A DNA stretch of 64,000 nucleotides from Chryseolinea soli (GCF_003589925.1 NZ_CP032382.1:4650001-4714000); one strand, 5' to 3'; shown: positions 25,901 through 34,894, counted from the first letter of the stretch. The notes: generated by a model from the sequence alone, not told the origin. Translations and numbers: made by a program.

Positions 25901-27260
25901 ACTTCTCCATTCGACGATACAGCGAGGCGCGCGTCAATCCCAGTTCGTCGGCGGCCTTTGAAATGTTGCCGTTGTGCATTTGCAGCGCTTTGGCAATGGC
26001 CGTGCGTTCCACTTCGTCCAGGTTCAGGGTGTTGTTCGCGGGGCCTGACGTGAGCGACCGGCTGAGGAGGAAATCGCTCTCCTGCAGCGTGGCCGAGTCG
26101 GTCATGATCACGGCGCGTTCGATGGCATGTTGCAACTCGCGGATATTGCCGGGCCAGGCATAGCGCTTCAGGCGGTCGAGGGCTTCGCTGGCAATCGTGG
26201 TGACCAGCTTGTGATATTTCTTGGCGTAATAAGCAAGATAGTGTTGCGCCAGCAGCGGAATGTCTTCCACGCGCTCGCCCAGCGGCGGTACGCGGATCTC
26301 CACGGTATTGATGCGATACAAAAGATCCTGGCGGAACGTGCCTTCCTGCACCATCTTGTGGAGGGGCATGTTGGTGGCGCAGATCAACCGGATGTTCACG
26401 GGAATGGCTTGGTTGGCACCGACGCGTGTCACTACGCGGGCTTGCAGGGCACTCAGTAATTTACTTTGTAAACTCATGCTCAGGTTGCCGATCTCGTCCA
26501 AAAACAGGGTGCCATCGTTGGCCAGTTCAAACCGGCCGGGCCGGTCTTCGCGGGCGTCGGTGAAGGCGCCTTTCTTGTGGCCAAACAATTCGCTTTCGAA
26601 TAGGGTCTCCGTGATGGCCCCCATGTCGACCGACACAAAGCTGTTGTCTTTGCGCAGCGAGCGTTGGTGGATGGCGCGCGCGATGAGCTCTTTGCCCGTC
26701 CCGTTCTCGCCCAGGATCAACACGTTGGCATCGGTCTTCGCCACTTTGTCGATGAGGGCGAACACTTCCTTGATGGAACCGCTGTCGCCAATGATATCGC
26801 CGAAAGGCTTGCTGATCTGTTCCTCCAGCATCTCCTTTGCTTTCTTCAACTTATCGACCTGGTTGTACGATTGCTTCAACCGTATCGCCGTGGCGATGGT
26901 GGCGATGAGCTTTTCATTTTGCCAGGGTTTGAGAATGAAATCGGTCGCGCCTTGTTTGAGGGCACGCACGGCCATCTCCACATCGCCAAAAGCGGTGATG
27001 AGGATGACCACGGCCGTGGGGTCGTGGGCCAGGATCTGCTCCAGCCAATAAAAACCTTCCTTGCCGCTGGTGATGTCCTTGCTGAAGTTCATGTCGAGCA
27101 AGATCACATCATAGCTATCGTTGTTGAGGAGGAAGGGAATTTTCTTTGGATTCTTCTCAATGATCACGTGGTGGCCTTGCTTCTTGAGCAACATCTTGGC
27201 CGCGAGCAACACATCTTCATCATCATCGATCATTAAAATTTTGCCGCCTTCAGGATTCAC
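25890..27260 (-). CDS. Sigma-54-dependent NtrC-family response regulator
   Basis: A 456-residue activator: receiver domain (residues 5-125, Asp56 in VILLDMNFS), AAA+ domain with Walker A GENGTGKE at 184-191, the sigma-54 contact loop at 231-236, and a Fis-type helix-turn-helix at the end (NISKAADELGLTRASLYRRM). The contact loop reads GAFTDA instead of the usual GAFTGA; the change is in the fifth position, and I do not know its effect here. It is transcribed ahead of its kinase with 11 bp overlap. Upstream are an inverted repeat GGACA-N4-TGTCC (27345-27358) and a TTGGCAC -24-like element (27306-27312), so self-regulation is possible. Confidence 0.94.
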   Translation of the reverse strand: MNPEGGKILMIDDDEDVLLAAKMLLKKQGHHVIIEKNPKKIPFLLNNDSYDVILLDMNFSKDITSGKEGFYWLEQILAHDPTAVVILITAFGDVEMAVRALKQGATDFILKPWQNEKLIATIATAIRLKQSYNQVDKLKKAKEMLEEQISKPFGDIIGDSGSIKEVFALIDKVAKTDANVLILGENGTGKELIARAIHQRSLRKDNSFVSVDMGAITETLFESELFGHKKGAFTDAREDRPGRFELANDGTLFLDEIGNLSMSLQSKLLSALQARVVTRVGANQAIPVNIRLICATNMPLHKMVQEGTFRQDLLYRINTVEIRVPPLGERVEDIPLLAQHYLAYYAKKYHKLVTTIASEALDRLKRYAWPGNIRELQHAIERAVIMTDSATLQESDFLLSRSLTSGPANNTLNLDEVERTAIAKALQMHNGNISKAADELGLTRASLYRRMEKYGL

Positions 27261-27305
27261 AGTGTATGGTAGATTTAGGGTGAATGATCATCTCCAGGGA
27301 ATTTT

Positions 27306-27358
27306 GTGCCAACTTCGAAATCAAGCGAATTTCGCCCATAAAGCGGACACGACTGTCC
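27306..27358 (-). promoter_or_regulatory. Inverted repeat and -24-like element upstream of the NtrC-type gene
   Basis: GGACA-CGAC-TGTCC lies at 27345-27358. On the minus strand TTGGCAC (27312-27306) matches the sigma-54 -24 element, but the expected -12 TTGC is TCCC, so promoter activity is doubtful. The repeat may be the binding site of the downstream activator. Confidence 0.3.
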
Positions 27359-27405
27359 CTGAGGGTACAAAGATGTTCAAAAATGAACAGTTTTATAGTA
27401 CGGTA

Positions 27406-28200
27406 TTACGGTTTTGGCGTAAAAAAATCGATTGTCTTGTCCCGGATACTATAGATCCGCTCGTCGGTGACCAGGAAGAATTGGGCGGGCTGGGGCAGGG
27501 CCTGTTCGCGGGTCTCGGTGGTGAATAAGTTGAAGAACTTGAGCTTGTTCGCCTCGATATAGTACAGTTCTTCGCCGATAAAATTGAAGCTTTTCAGCGT
27601 TGGGCTTTCGATGGTCCTGAGCCATTTTCCCATCCGGTTGAAGACCTGGATGCCTTTGCGCGGCTGCAGCAAGAAAACAAACCCCTGGTACTCCCGGATA
27701 GCGGTAAACGCCTTGACATCCTTATAAAGCCCGGGGGGAATCTTCACGTCCACATCGACGGTCTCCGTGGCCTTAGTAACTTTTTTCAAACTACCGTCGG
27801 CGGCATCAACCACCCAGATGTCGTGGTCGCCGGAGATGGTGACCAGCCAGGGCTCGATCACAAAGGACGAATCGAGGTGATATGAGGCGGTCATGTCGAA
27901 CGACGGATTATAAAAAGCATAATGGCGGTCGTTCCGGAAATAAGCAAAAAGCCGCGAGCCGTCGCGGGGATCAAACTGTGTGGGCAGGGTGCCGAGTTTG
28001 TAGACCACCCCCAGGGTTGCGTCCGGCGCGAACCGTTGCAGTTGCCCGCCTTTGGTGATCACGTAGAGGTCGCCGGGCCGGTCCACGGTGGCGTAGAGAA
28101 TGGTATCGCTGAGGGAAATGGATTTGATCTTCACTTGCGCCGACGCCGCGGAGACGCTGAGCACCAACACTAAAAACAAAAACCGGAGCGGATATTTCAT
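27406..28200 (-). CDS. Exported protein, possible beta-propeller
   Basis: A 264-residue protein with a signal peptide ending at VSAASAQ. The mature part is a series of short beta repeats of the type LYVITKGGQLQRFAPD, DIWVVDAADGSLKKV, FVFLLQPRKGIQVFNRMG and LYYIEANKLKFFN, which looks like a small propeller. No catalytic motif is visible and no family is recognised. The start overlaps the lpxH stop by 4 bp (ATGA on the minus strand), so it is co-transcribed with lpxH; a link to the envelope is plausible but unproven. Confidence 0.75.
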   Translation of the reverse strand: MKYPLRFLFLVLVLSVSAASAQVKIKSISLSDTILYATVDRPGDLYVITKGGQLQRFAPDATLGVVYKLGTLPTQFDPRDGSRLFAYFRNDRHYAFYNPSFDMTASYHLDSSFVIEPWLVTISGDHDIWVVDAADGSLKKVTKATETVDVDVKIPPGLYKDVKAFTAIREYQGFVFLLQPRKGIQVFNRMGKWLRTIESPTLKSFNFIGEELYYIEANKLKFFNLFTTETREQALPQPAQFFLVTDERIYSIRDKTIDFFTPKP

Positions 28201-28973
28201 GTGGGGGATTTGAAAGTTTTAAGTGCTACCTGCTGTCCATCATATTCGGCATAGGTGCTGAAATTCACCCACTCGCCCGTGTTGATGTAGCGGCTGTTGG
28301 CGCCGATCTGCAGGTCGAGCGGAAGGTGGCGATGGCCAAAGATGTAGTAGTCGAAGTGCTCGCGGCTTTCCAGGTCTTTGCAATAGGACCAAAGAAACTC
28401 GCCTTCTTCTCCCTCAAATTTTTCCTCGCGCTTCTGATTACCCAGGCGGCTCTTGCGCGACCAATAGTTTGCAATGCCTATGCCAAAGTTGGGATGAAGG
28501 CGCGCAAACAACCATTGACACAACTTGCTGTTGAAAAACTTCTTGATGAATTTATACGTGTGGTCGCCCGGACCCAATCCATCGCCATGACCGATAAGCA
28601 ATTTTTGTGCGCCCACCTGCAGCACTTGTGGATCGCGGAAGATGGGAATGCCTAGCTCCGTAGGAAAGTAGTCGAACATCCACATATCGTGATTGCCCGT
28701 GAAGAACACGATGGGGATACCCGCGTCGCGCAGCTCAGCCAGCTTGCCTTGGAGGCGGATGAACCCGCGGGGGATGGCGTGACGATACTCGAACCAGAAG
28801 TCGAAGATGTCGCCCAGCAGATAAATGCTGTGGGCCTCGTGCCGCACTTCCTCCAGCCAGGCTACGATGCGTTTTTCGCGTTGCAAACTGGTGGCGTGGT
28901 CGGGAACACCCAGGTGAAAGTCGGAAGCAAAGAATATTTTCTTTCCGTGAAGGCTGGCGACGGGTTCGATCAT
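28197..28973 (-). CDS. lpxH: UDP-2,3-diacylglucosamine diphosphatase
   Basis: A 258-residue calcineurin-like phosphoesterase. The metal ligands are clear: FFASDFHLGVPDH (Asp18, His20), LLGDIFDFWFEY, FTGNHDMW, IGHGDGLGPGD and IFGHRHLPL. This pattern, especially the GDIFDFWFEY motif, is that of LpxH, which cleaves UDP-2,3-diacylglucosamine to lipid X and UMP in lipid A synthesis on the inner membrane. The gene begins 24 bp after the ftsH terminator and is coupled to a propeller-like exported protein downstream. Confidence 0.88.
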   Translation of the reverse strand: MIEPVASLHGKKIFFASDFHLGVPDHATSLQREKRIVAWLEEVRHEAHSIYLLGDIFDFWFEYRHAIPRGFIRLQGKLAELRDAGIPIVFFTGNHDMWMFDYFPTELGIPIFRDPQVLQVGAQKLLIGHGDGLGPGDHTYKFIKKFFNSKLCQWLFARLHPNFGIGIANYWSRKSRLGNQKREEKFEGEEGEFLWSYCKDLESREHFDYYIFGHRHLPLDLQIGANSRYINTGEWVNFSTYAEYDGQQVALKTFKSPT

Positions 28974-29004
28974 AAAAAAACTCAGGTGCTTGGGACACCT
29001 GAGT
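28974..29004 (-). terminator. Terminator of the rsfS-ftsH unit
   Basis: Perfect 9-bp stem ACTCAGGTG (28980-28988) with CACCTGAGT (28996-29004), 7-nt loop, followed on the minus strand by seven Ts. It lies between the ftsH stop and the lpxH start codon, so lpxH transcription must begin downstream of it or read through. Confidence 0.85.
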
Positions 29005-29035
29005 TCAAAAGTAAGATTAAAATGTCTAAATCAAG

Positions 29036-31087
29036 CTAGTTCGCTTCCTCGGGCGCCTCGCCCTCCAGCGTAGGAGTGGGGTCAACACCCGGCTGCTCGT
29101 TTTCGAGTGCTTTCTTCTCATACTTACCCTGGCCGTTGGTGAACTGCTGGTAAGTGGTCAGCTTCTCGAAGGGGCGTTTGCCGATGAGTCTTTCCAGATC
29201 GGCCTGGAACAGGATCTCTTTCTCCAGCAATTCCTTGGCGATCAGGTCAAGGTATTGACGGTGCTGGATCAGCAACTGCTTGGTGCGGGCGTATGCCGCA
29301 TCGATAATTTTCTTCACTTCATCGTCGATCTTCTCAGCCATCGCTTCGGAGTACGGTTTCTGGAACGCGTAGTCCGATTGTTTGGAGTCGTAGAACGACA
29401 TGTTTCCGATGGCGGGATTCATACCATAGATGGTCACAATGCTGTAGGCCATTTTGGTGATCCGCTCGAGGTCGCTGAGCGCGCCGGTCGAGATCTTGCC
29501 GAAGACAATTTCTTCTGCTGCGCGGCCACCAAAGGCCATGCACATCTCGTCGGTCATCTGCTCGGTTTGATACAGGAACTGCTCGCGGGGGAGATACTGC
29601 GCATAGCCCAGTGCGGCTACACCGCGGGGCACGATGCTCACTTTCACCAGCGGGTCGGCATGCTCCAGGAACCAGCCTGCCACAGCGTGACCGGCTTCGT
29701 GGAAGGCCACGATCTTTTTCTCTTCGGGGAGAATGATCTTGTTCTTCTTTTCCAGACCACCGATCACACGGTCGATGGCATCCTGGAAGTCCTGCATGTC
29801 TACGGCTTTCTTATCTCTGCGGGCGGCAATGAGGGCCGCTTCGTTACATACGTTGGCAATTTCTGCGCCGGCAAAACCGGGTGTCTGCGCCGAAAGTTTT
29901 TTGGGATCCAAGCTCGGATCGAGTTTGATGGGCTTCAAATGCACTTTGAAGATCGCCTCGCGTCCTACGATGTCCGGCTTGTCGATGCTGATCTGGCGGT
30001 CGAAACGTCCGGGGCGCAGCAAGGCTGAATCCAGCACGTCGGGACGGTTGGTGGCGGCCAGGATGATCACACCGCTGTCGGTGGCAAAGCCGTCCATTTC
30101 TACCAGCAGCGAGTTCAATGTGTTTTCACGTTCGTCGTTGGCACCGGGCAACTGGCCGCGTCCGCGGGAGCGTCCGATGGCGTCAATTTCGTCGATGAAC
30201 ACGATACAGGGTGCTTTTTCCTTGGCTTGCTTGAAGAGGTCGCGCACGCGGGCCGCGCCCACGCCGACAAACATTTCCACGAAGTCGGAGCCGGAGAGCG
30301 AGAAGAAGGGAACGCCTGCTTCGCCGGCAACGGCTTTTGCCAATAAGGTCTTACCGGTACCGGGAGGGCCCACCAGGAGAGCGCCTTTGGGTATTTTACC
30401 ACCCAGCTTGGTGAACTTACCGGGGGTCTTCAAAAAGTCTACGATCTCTTTTACTTCTTCCTTGGCTTCGTCCAGCCCCGCTACGTCGGCGAAAGTGATT
30501 TTTACTTTGCTTTCGGCGTCGAAGAGGGCGGCTTTGGATTTGCCGATGTTAAAGATCTGTCCGCCGGGGCCGGCGCCACCGGTCATGCGGCGCATCAGCA
30601 TCCAGAAGCCAAACAGGAGCAGGAAGAGGAAGCCCCATTGCACGAAGAGCTGAAAGTAGTCTTCGCGGTCTTCGGGTTTGTATTCGGGCGATTTAGCGGC
30701 GGGCAGCTTGTCGCGGAAGGTGCGGAACTCCTGGTCGAAGTTGCCGGCGTCTACCACGTGCATGACATAGTGCGGACCGCTGTTGTTGGGCGTGCTGAGC
30801 ATGCCCTTGTTGAGGTCGTCCTTATATTTGACGTTGTTCAGGGCATCCTGCGTCAGGGTTACTTCTACGAATTTCCGGTTTTGAACCAGCACCACCTTTT
30901 TTACGTCGCCATTGCTCACCATCGTCTTGAAATCGTCGTAGTCCAGGTCTTTCAGGTTGCTTGAATTGCTGAAATACATGACTCCGAAGATCACCGCCAG
31001 TGTGGCCAGAATGACCCAAACCTGGTAGTTGCCACGGGGTGGCTTATTGGGTAAAAGGGGCTTATTATTTTCTTTCTTGTCAGCCAT
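29036..31087 (-). CDS. ftsH: ATP-dependent zinc metalloprotease FtsH
   Basis: A 683-residue membrane protease. Two membrane helices (about residues 22-39 and 148-166) flank the periplasmic domain. The AAA+ domain has Walker A GPPGTGKT at 240-247 and the SRH region ([18 protein letters not shown]). The peptidase zinc motif HEAGH is at 463-467. FtsH removes damaged membrane proteins and controls short-lived regulators such as LpxC in other bacteria, which is interesting next to lpxH. The acidic C-terminal tail ([17 protein letters not shown]) is common in Bacteroidota. It follows rsfS by 63 bp. Confidence 0.97.
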   Translation of the reverse strand: MADKKENNKPLLPNKPPRGNYQVWVILATLAVIFGVMYFSNSSNLKDLDYDDFKTMVSNGDVKKVVLVQNRKFVEVTLTQDALNNVKYKDDLNKGMLSTPNNSGPHYVMHVVDAGNFDQEFRTFRDKLPAAKSPEYKPEDREDYFQLFVQWGFLFLLLFGFWMLMRRMTGGAGPGGQIFNIGKSKAALFDAESKVKITFADVAGLDEAKEEVKEIVDFLKTPGKFTKLGGKIPKGALLVGPPGTGKTLLAKAVAGEAGVPFFSLSGSDFVEMFVGVGAARVRDLFKQAKEKAPCIVFIDEIDAIGRSRGRGQLPGANDERENTLNSLLVEMDGFATDSGVIILAATNRPDVLDSALLRPGRFDRQISIDKPDIVGREAIFKVHLKPIKLDPSLDPKKLSAQTPGFAGAEIANVCNEAALIAARRDKKAVDMQDFQDAIDRVIGGLEKKNKIILPEEKKIVAFHEAGHAVAGWFLEHADPLVKVSIVPRGVAALGYAQYLPREQFLYQTEQMTDEMCMAFGGRAAEEIVFGKISTGALSDLERITKMAYSIVTIYGMNPAIGNMSFYDSKQSDYAFQKPYSEAMAEKIDDEVKKIIDAAYARTKQLLIQHRQYLDLIAKELLEKEILFQADLERLIGKRPFEKLTTYQQFTNGQGKYEKKALENEQPGVDPTPTLEGEAPEEAN

Positions 31088-31150
31088 TATCTATTTCCTC
31101 GTCAATTTTTAAAATATCAAATCAATAACGTGTTGTAAATGAATTGGTTT

Positions 31151-31528
31151 TTATTTACCGTCTTCAATTTCGGTAATGTCCGCGTCACCCCAAAGTCTTT
31201 CCAGCGCATAAAATTCGCGTCGGTCTTTGCGGAAGATGTGGACCACTACGTCAATATAGTCGAGCAGCATCCACTCTTTATTGTTTTTTCCTTCGGTGTG
31301 CCAGGGATTTTCTTTCAGGGTCTTAAAAACTTCGGCGTCTACGGAGTCTGAAATAGCATCCAGTTGTTTGTCGGAGTTTCCGGAACAGATCACGAAGAAG
31401 TCAGCAACGGCGTTCTTTATCTTGCGAAGGTCCATGATCACAATATCCGTGGCCTTTTTCTCCTGCATGCCCTTTACAATCACATCGCTAAGCTTTTCGG
31501 CGCTGGCTCCCTTCCTTTTTTTAGCCAT
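31151..31528 (-). CDS. rsfS: Ribosomal silencing factor RsfS
   Basis: A 125-residue member of the Iojap/RsfS family, with the conserved core KATDIVIMDLRKIKNAVADFFVICSG, then EGKNNKEWMLLDYIDVVVHIF and YALERLWGDA. RsfS binds ribosomal protein L14 and blocks joining of the ribosomal subunits when nutrients fall. The length is typical. It is the first gene of the rsfS-ftsH unit, an arrangement found in other Bacteroidota, and is divergent from birA across a 49-bp spacer that holds a good -7 box at 31558-31565. Confidence 0.94.
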   Translation of the reverse strand: MAKKRKGASAEKLSDVIVKGMQEKKATDIVIMDLRKIKNAVADFFVICSGNSDKQLDAISDSVDAEVFKTLKENPWHTEGKNNKEWMLLDYIDVVVHIFRKDRREFYALERLWGDADITEIEDGK

Positions 31529-31557
31529 TAATCTATCTTCGTTTTTTGTTTAACCCA

Positions 31558-31565
31558 CAAAACTA
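31558..31565 (-). promoter_or_regulatory. Candidate -7 box TAGTTTTG for rsfS
   Basis: Minus-strand TAGTTTTG is an exact TAnnTTTG match, 29 bp upstream of the rsfS start. An overlapping second match, TATTTTTG, lies just upstream. No clear -33 element is seen. Confidence 0.45.
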
Positions 31566-31577
31566 ATCAAAAATACC

Positions 31578-32339
31578 TTGTATAAAATTCCTGCCAGTAC
31601 GCTTTTCCTTGGAAAAAACCTTGTTTTTGTGCCGGAATGTCATTCCACCAACACCCTGGCCCTGCAACTTTGCCAGAATTCCGGGCCGGTGGAAGGCACT
31701 TTGGTGATCACCCCGAATCAAACGGCCGGCCGAGGCCAGCGCGGAAACGGCTGGGAGGCCGAACCCGGCAAGAATTTTACCTTCTCGCTCATCCTGAAAC
31801 CCACCACGCTGGCGGTAAAGGACCAATTTTACCTGAACATCTTCACTTCACTGGCGCTCCACGACTACGTGACGGCCAAAGCATGCACCGCCGTTCGTGT
31901 AAAATGGCCCAATGACATTTACGTCGGCTCCAAAAAAGTATGCGGTATACTGGTGGAAAGCCAGATTTCGGGAAATAAGTTCTCGCATGTGGTGGTGGGC
32001 ATCGGGTTGAATGTTAATCAGCAGAAATTCGGCACCGATACGGCAACATCGTTGAGCGTCTTGACCGGACTCCAATTTGACCTGCAGACGGAGTTGGAAA
32101 CGTTACTGAAATTTCTTGAAGCGCGTTACCTGCAACTGCGCGAAGGGAAGATGACTTTACTGATGGAGGATTATCTGAATGTCTTGTACGGATTAAACAC
32201 GCCGTTGTCGTTTGACGTGGACGGCATGCCCGTGGAGGGCATGATCGCAGGGGTGGATGAGTCGGGGAGGCTTCGCGTTTTAATGGAGGGGAAGGAGCGG
32301 GTGTTTGGTGTGAAAGAGGTTGGTTATAAAGTAGTGTGA
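31578..32339 (+). CDS. birA: Biotin--[acetyl-CoA-carboxylase] ligase
   Basis: A 253-residue biotin protein ligase without an N-terminal DNA-binding domain. Motifs are ECHSTNTLAL, the ATP/biotin loop GRGQRGNGWE at residues 51-60, VRVKWPNDIYV and the SH3-like C-terminal domain. It attaches biotin to acetyl-CoA carboxylase and so feeds fatty acid synthesis. The start is a TTG: the frame is closed by a stop at 31551 and no ATG or GTG lies between. The lack of an HTH domain means it should not act as the bio-operon repressor known from E. coli. Confidence 0.92.
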   Translation: MYKIPASTLFLGKNLVFVPECHSTNTLALQLCQNSGPVEGTLVITPNQTAGRGQRGNGWEAEPGKNFTFSLILKPTTLAVKDQFYLNIFTSLALHDYVTAKACTAVRVKWPNDIYVGSKKVCGILVESQISGNKFSHVVVGIGLNVNQQKFGTDTATSLSVLTGLQFDLQTELETLLKFLEARYLQLREGKMTLLMEDYLNVLYGLNTPLSFDVDGMPVEGMIAGVDESGRLRVLMEGKERVFGVKEVGYKVV

Positions 32340-32405
32340 CGGCGTGCGCTATAGGACGCCAATACTTCCTGTTGATTATTTTTATAAATTAATGTACACC
32401 AGCCC

Positions 32406-32669
32406 ATGGGTTTAGACACCGTCGAACTGCTCATCAACATGGAGAAACGTTTTAATATCTCCATCCCCGACCAGGAGGCTGGGCAAATCTATACCGTTCA
32501 GGATTTTGTGAATTGTATCTATGCCAAAATTTCAATGCACCCAGAAAAGGCGATGGATATAAGAGAGGTCGAGCGAATAGTCATCCACATCGTGAGTGAA
32601 TCCTCCGGCATACCGGTGAGTGAAATCAAATTGACCCATAGCATCACCGATGATCTCGGTTTGGATTAA
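32406..32669 (+). CDS. ACP-like protein with permuted halves and no phosphopantetheine serine
   Basis: An 87-residue ORF. The first 43 residues (MGLDTVELLINMEKRFNISIPD ... YTVQDFVNCIYAKI) match the second half of an acyl carrier protein from just after the DSL serine. Residues from about 54 to the end (VERIVIHIVSESSG ... ITDDLGLD) match the first half of an ACP and stop just before where that serine would be. The order of the halves is thus reversed, and the modified serine is absent at both joints (Gly at the N-terminal joint, a stop codon at the C-terminal one). It could be a conserved circularly permuted ACP-like family or the remnant of a tandem ACP. It follows birA by 66 bp on the same strand. 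Confidence 0.7.
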   Translation: MGLDTVELLINMEKRFNISIPDQEAGQIYTVQDFVNCIYAKISMHPEKAMDIREVERIVIHIVSESSGIPVSEIKLTHSITDDLGLD

Positions 32670-32692
32670 ATGCGATTCGGATAACGAACGAA

Positions 32693-33067
32693 CTATTTTT
32701 TACCCCGCTTCAACAAAGTTTTTCTTGTACCGGTCTTTTTCGATGCCTTCGCGTCTTTATTATGGGCCAGCGAAAGATCGATCCAATAATCGAAATCTTT
32801 TTTCGATTTTATCCCGCTTTCATCCACCAGAACATAACCGATCATCGGCCGGTTTGTGAAATCCATCGTCCGGCAACCTTTCTTTACAATAGCCTGCGCG
32901 TGAAAATTTTTATCGATGCGGCACATCAATTCGTCCTTCATCACGCCAACGCACATTTTTCCATTGTACATGAATACGAGTCCACCCATCATGGTTTTCT
33001 CTTCCACGTGGCGGAGTTCGTTGAATCGTTCGCGAATGCGGTCGGCCAATTTCTCGCTGTAGGCCAT
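32693..33067 (-). CDS. TfoX N-terminal domain protein
   Basis: A 124-residue protein with the TfoX-N signature: MMGGLVFMYNGKMCVGVMKDELMCRID, then RPMIGYVLVDESGIKSKKDFDYWIDLSL. A lysine-rich tail (ASKKTGTRKTLLKRGKK) follows. Stand-alone TfoX-N proteins are common in Bacteroidota; whether they affect competence as TfoX/Sxy does in Proteobacteria is unknown. It is convergent with the ACP-like gene and lies 6 bp after the response regulator on the same strand, so it may be the last gene of that operon. Confidence 0.85.
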   Translation of the reverse strand: MAYSEKLADRIRERFNELRHVEEKTMMGGLVFMYNGKMCVGVMKDELMCRIDKNFHAQAIVKKGCRTMDFTNRPMIGYVLVDESGIKSKKDFDYWIDLSLAHNKDAKASKKTGTRKTLLKRGKK

Positions 33068-33073
33068 GGTGTT

Positions 33074-33502
33074 TTACGTTAGGTCGTCACGAAAGTCCAC
33101 ATACTTCTTCCATACCGTATGAACGACTTCCTTGCTGAGAGGTTTCGAAGCATAGTGGTCCACCATATCCGATTGCGCAGCCTTCTGTTTATCGCGCGGA
33201 TCGAGCGAACTGGAGAGCATGCAGATGATACATTTCTGCTTGTGGGTTGAGAAGCTTTCTCTGAACTGGTCGATGAACTGCCATCCATCCATGCCGGGCA
33301 TGTTGATATCCACGAAGATCAGTGAAGGCCATTTCTTTTCGCGCTGAAAGGCCGACAAGGTCTCCAACGCTTTTTCAGCCGACTGGATGGAGAGCACGGA
33401 CTCCACGCACCCGGTTTGACGGACCATAATGGTGTTCAGAACGTTGACTACATCGTCGTCGTCGATCAGCAGGGCCAAATTCAGTTTTTGATGATCCTCC
33501 AT
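33074..33502 (-). CDS. Single-domain response regulator
   Basis: A 142-residue receiver protein from the ATG at 33502. It has the acidic cluster LLIDDDDVVN, the phosphoacceptor Asp65 in LIFVDINMPGMDGW, a serine switch in CMLSSSLD and the Lys of ASKPLS. There is no output domain, so it acts on a partner protein or as a phosphate relay. The ATG shares one base with the kinase stop (TAATG), showing translational coupling to the PAS kinase. A longer upstream reading would run into the kinase and is rejected. Confidence 0.9.
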   Translation of the reverse strand: MEDHQKLNLALLIDDDDVVNVLNTIMVRQTGCVESVLSIQSAEKALETLSAFQREKKWPSLIFVDINMPGMDGWQFIDQFRESFSTHKQKCIICMLSSSLDPRDKQKAAQSDMVDHYASKPLSKEVVHTVWKKYVDFRDDLT

Positions 33503-34650
33503 TACGGTATGGTGAAGTTGAAGACGCTTCCCTTCGGTGTGTTTTGTTCCACCCAGATCTGCCCGTTGTGAAGCTCGGTTACAATCTTGTGGCATTGTGC
33601 CAGGCCCAGGCCATTGCCTTCATACATACCCCGGGGATGGAGCCGTTGATAGAGTCTGAATATTTTTTCATGATGCGTTGGATCTATTCCGATGCCGTTA
33701 TCGGCCACAAGAAAATTCCAATATTCGCCTTTTTTGATACAGGAGATCTTCACCCGCGGCGGCTCTTTGCTTCTGAACTTTAAGGCATTGCTGATGAGAT
33801 TTTGAAACACGATCCGCAGTTCCATGGCGTAGCCCATTAACGCGGGCAATTCATCCACTTCAATGGTGGCATCACAGGCTTCTATCAAATGGCTGAGATC
33901 GGCGCGCACCTCTTTCAGGATCTCGTTGCAGTCGACTTTTGACATCACATTTTCTTTTCCGATCCGGGAATACTCCAGCAGTCCCCGGATGAGACCCGAC
34001 ATCCGGGTAGCGCCTTGTTGGATGTAGCCGATGTATTGCGAAACTTCCGGATCCGGATTTTTCGAGAGTTTATTGCTCAAGAGAGAAATGAAGCCTTGTA
34101 TCGTGTTAAGCGGCTCCTGCAGGTCGTGTGAGGCCACATAGGCGAACTGTTCCATTTCAGTATTTTTCCGCTCCAGCTCGTCGGCGTACTTGGCGATGCC
34201 CTCCGCTTTCTTTAGTTCTGTGTTGTCGATGTGGCAACCGATCATGACAAGCGGGTTGCCTTGCTCATCGCGTTCGACAATATTTCCCGAACAGATCACC
34301 CACACGATCGACCCGTCCTTGTGTTTATATCGACATTCGATCTCAAAAGGGATCAGGCCATCGGATTCAATGTGTTTTGCCAGCAGTGCATAGGTGTCGG
34401 GCAGATCGGAAGGATGCATCAGCCTGTTGATGGTCTCGGTCGAGTTCTCTAATTCCGAGTCTTCATAGCCCAGCATGGCCTTCAGGTGCGGGCTGATGAA
34501 CATGGTGTTCTCCGGGATGTTAAAGATCCAATAGCCCGCCAGTGTGCTCTCCGTAATGCTGTTGAACAAAGCCTCTTTCTCTTTCAGTTGGTGGCGCACG
34601 GCTGAAAGTTCTTTCTGAAGGCTTTCCAGGGTGATGGATTCGTCCTTCAT
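33502..34650 (-). CDS. PAS-domain sensor histidine kinase
   Basis: A 382-residue cytoplasmic kinase with no membrane helix. It has an N-terminal coiled-coil start, one PAS_3-type domain (residues 25-150, SITESTLAGYWIF ... IGCHIDNTELKK), a HisKA domain with FAYVASHDLQEPLNTIQGF and a HATPase_c domain (DNGIGID, GNGLGLAQCHKI). The PAS domain with FEIECRYKHKDGSIVWV suggests sensing of a small ligand or redox state inside the cell. It is coupled to the receiver-only regulator downstream. The 244-bp region upstream holds interleaved inverted repeats (34773-34848). Confidence 0.93.
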   Translation of the reverse strand: MKDESITLESLQKELSAVRHQLKEKEALFNSITESTLAGYWIFNIPENTMFISPHLKAMLGYEDSELENSTETINRLMHPSDLPDTYALLAKHIESDGLIPFEIECRYKHKDGSIVWVICSGNIVERDEQGNPLVMIGCHIDNTELKKAEGIAKYADELERKNTEMEQFAYVASHDLQEPLNTIQGFISLLSNKLSKNPDPEVSQYIGYIQQGATRMSGLIRGLLEYSRIGKENVMSKVDCNEILKEVRADLSHLIEACDATIEVDELPALMGYAMELRIVFQNLISNALKFRSKEPPRVKISCIKKGEYWNFLVADNGIGIDPTHHEKIFRLYQRLHPRGMYEGNGLGLAQCHKIVTELHNGQIWVEQNTPKGSVFNFTIP

Positions 34651-34772
34651 ACTTTGTAAGCCCTCGCAACCATCGGCATGGATTCACCAATAGGGTCATG
34701 CAGATCCTTAAACTCCGGATTTTCCTTCACGATGAACATAATGAACAAAGGCAGTCAAATGAATAGGGGTGC

Positions 34773-34848
34773 GGCAGTTTGAGAATTCGCTAACCTCTTT
34801 TATCCCATCGTTCGTATTCGACAAAACTGCCTCCGCGAAATTAGCGAA
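34773..34848. other. Interleaved inverted repeats in the kinase leader
   Basis: Arm A GGCAGTTT (34773-34780) pairs with AAACTGCC (34824-34831), and arm B TTCGCTAA (34786-34793) pairs with TTAGCGAA (34841-34848). The order A-B-A'-B' would form a pseudoknot or two competing hairpins in RNA. It lies 120-200 bp upstream of the PAS kinase. Confidence 0.4.
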
Positions 34849-34894
34849 ATGCCCTTGAATTCCGTACGCTGTCCTGAAATTCGCGACAGAAAAT

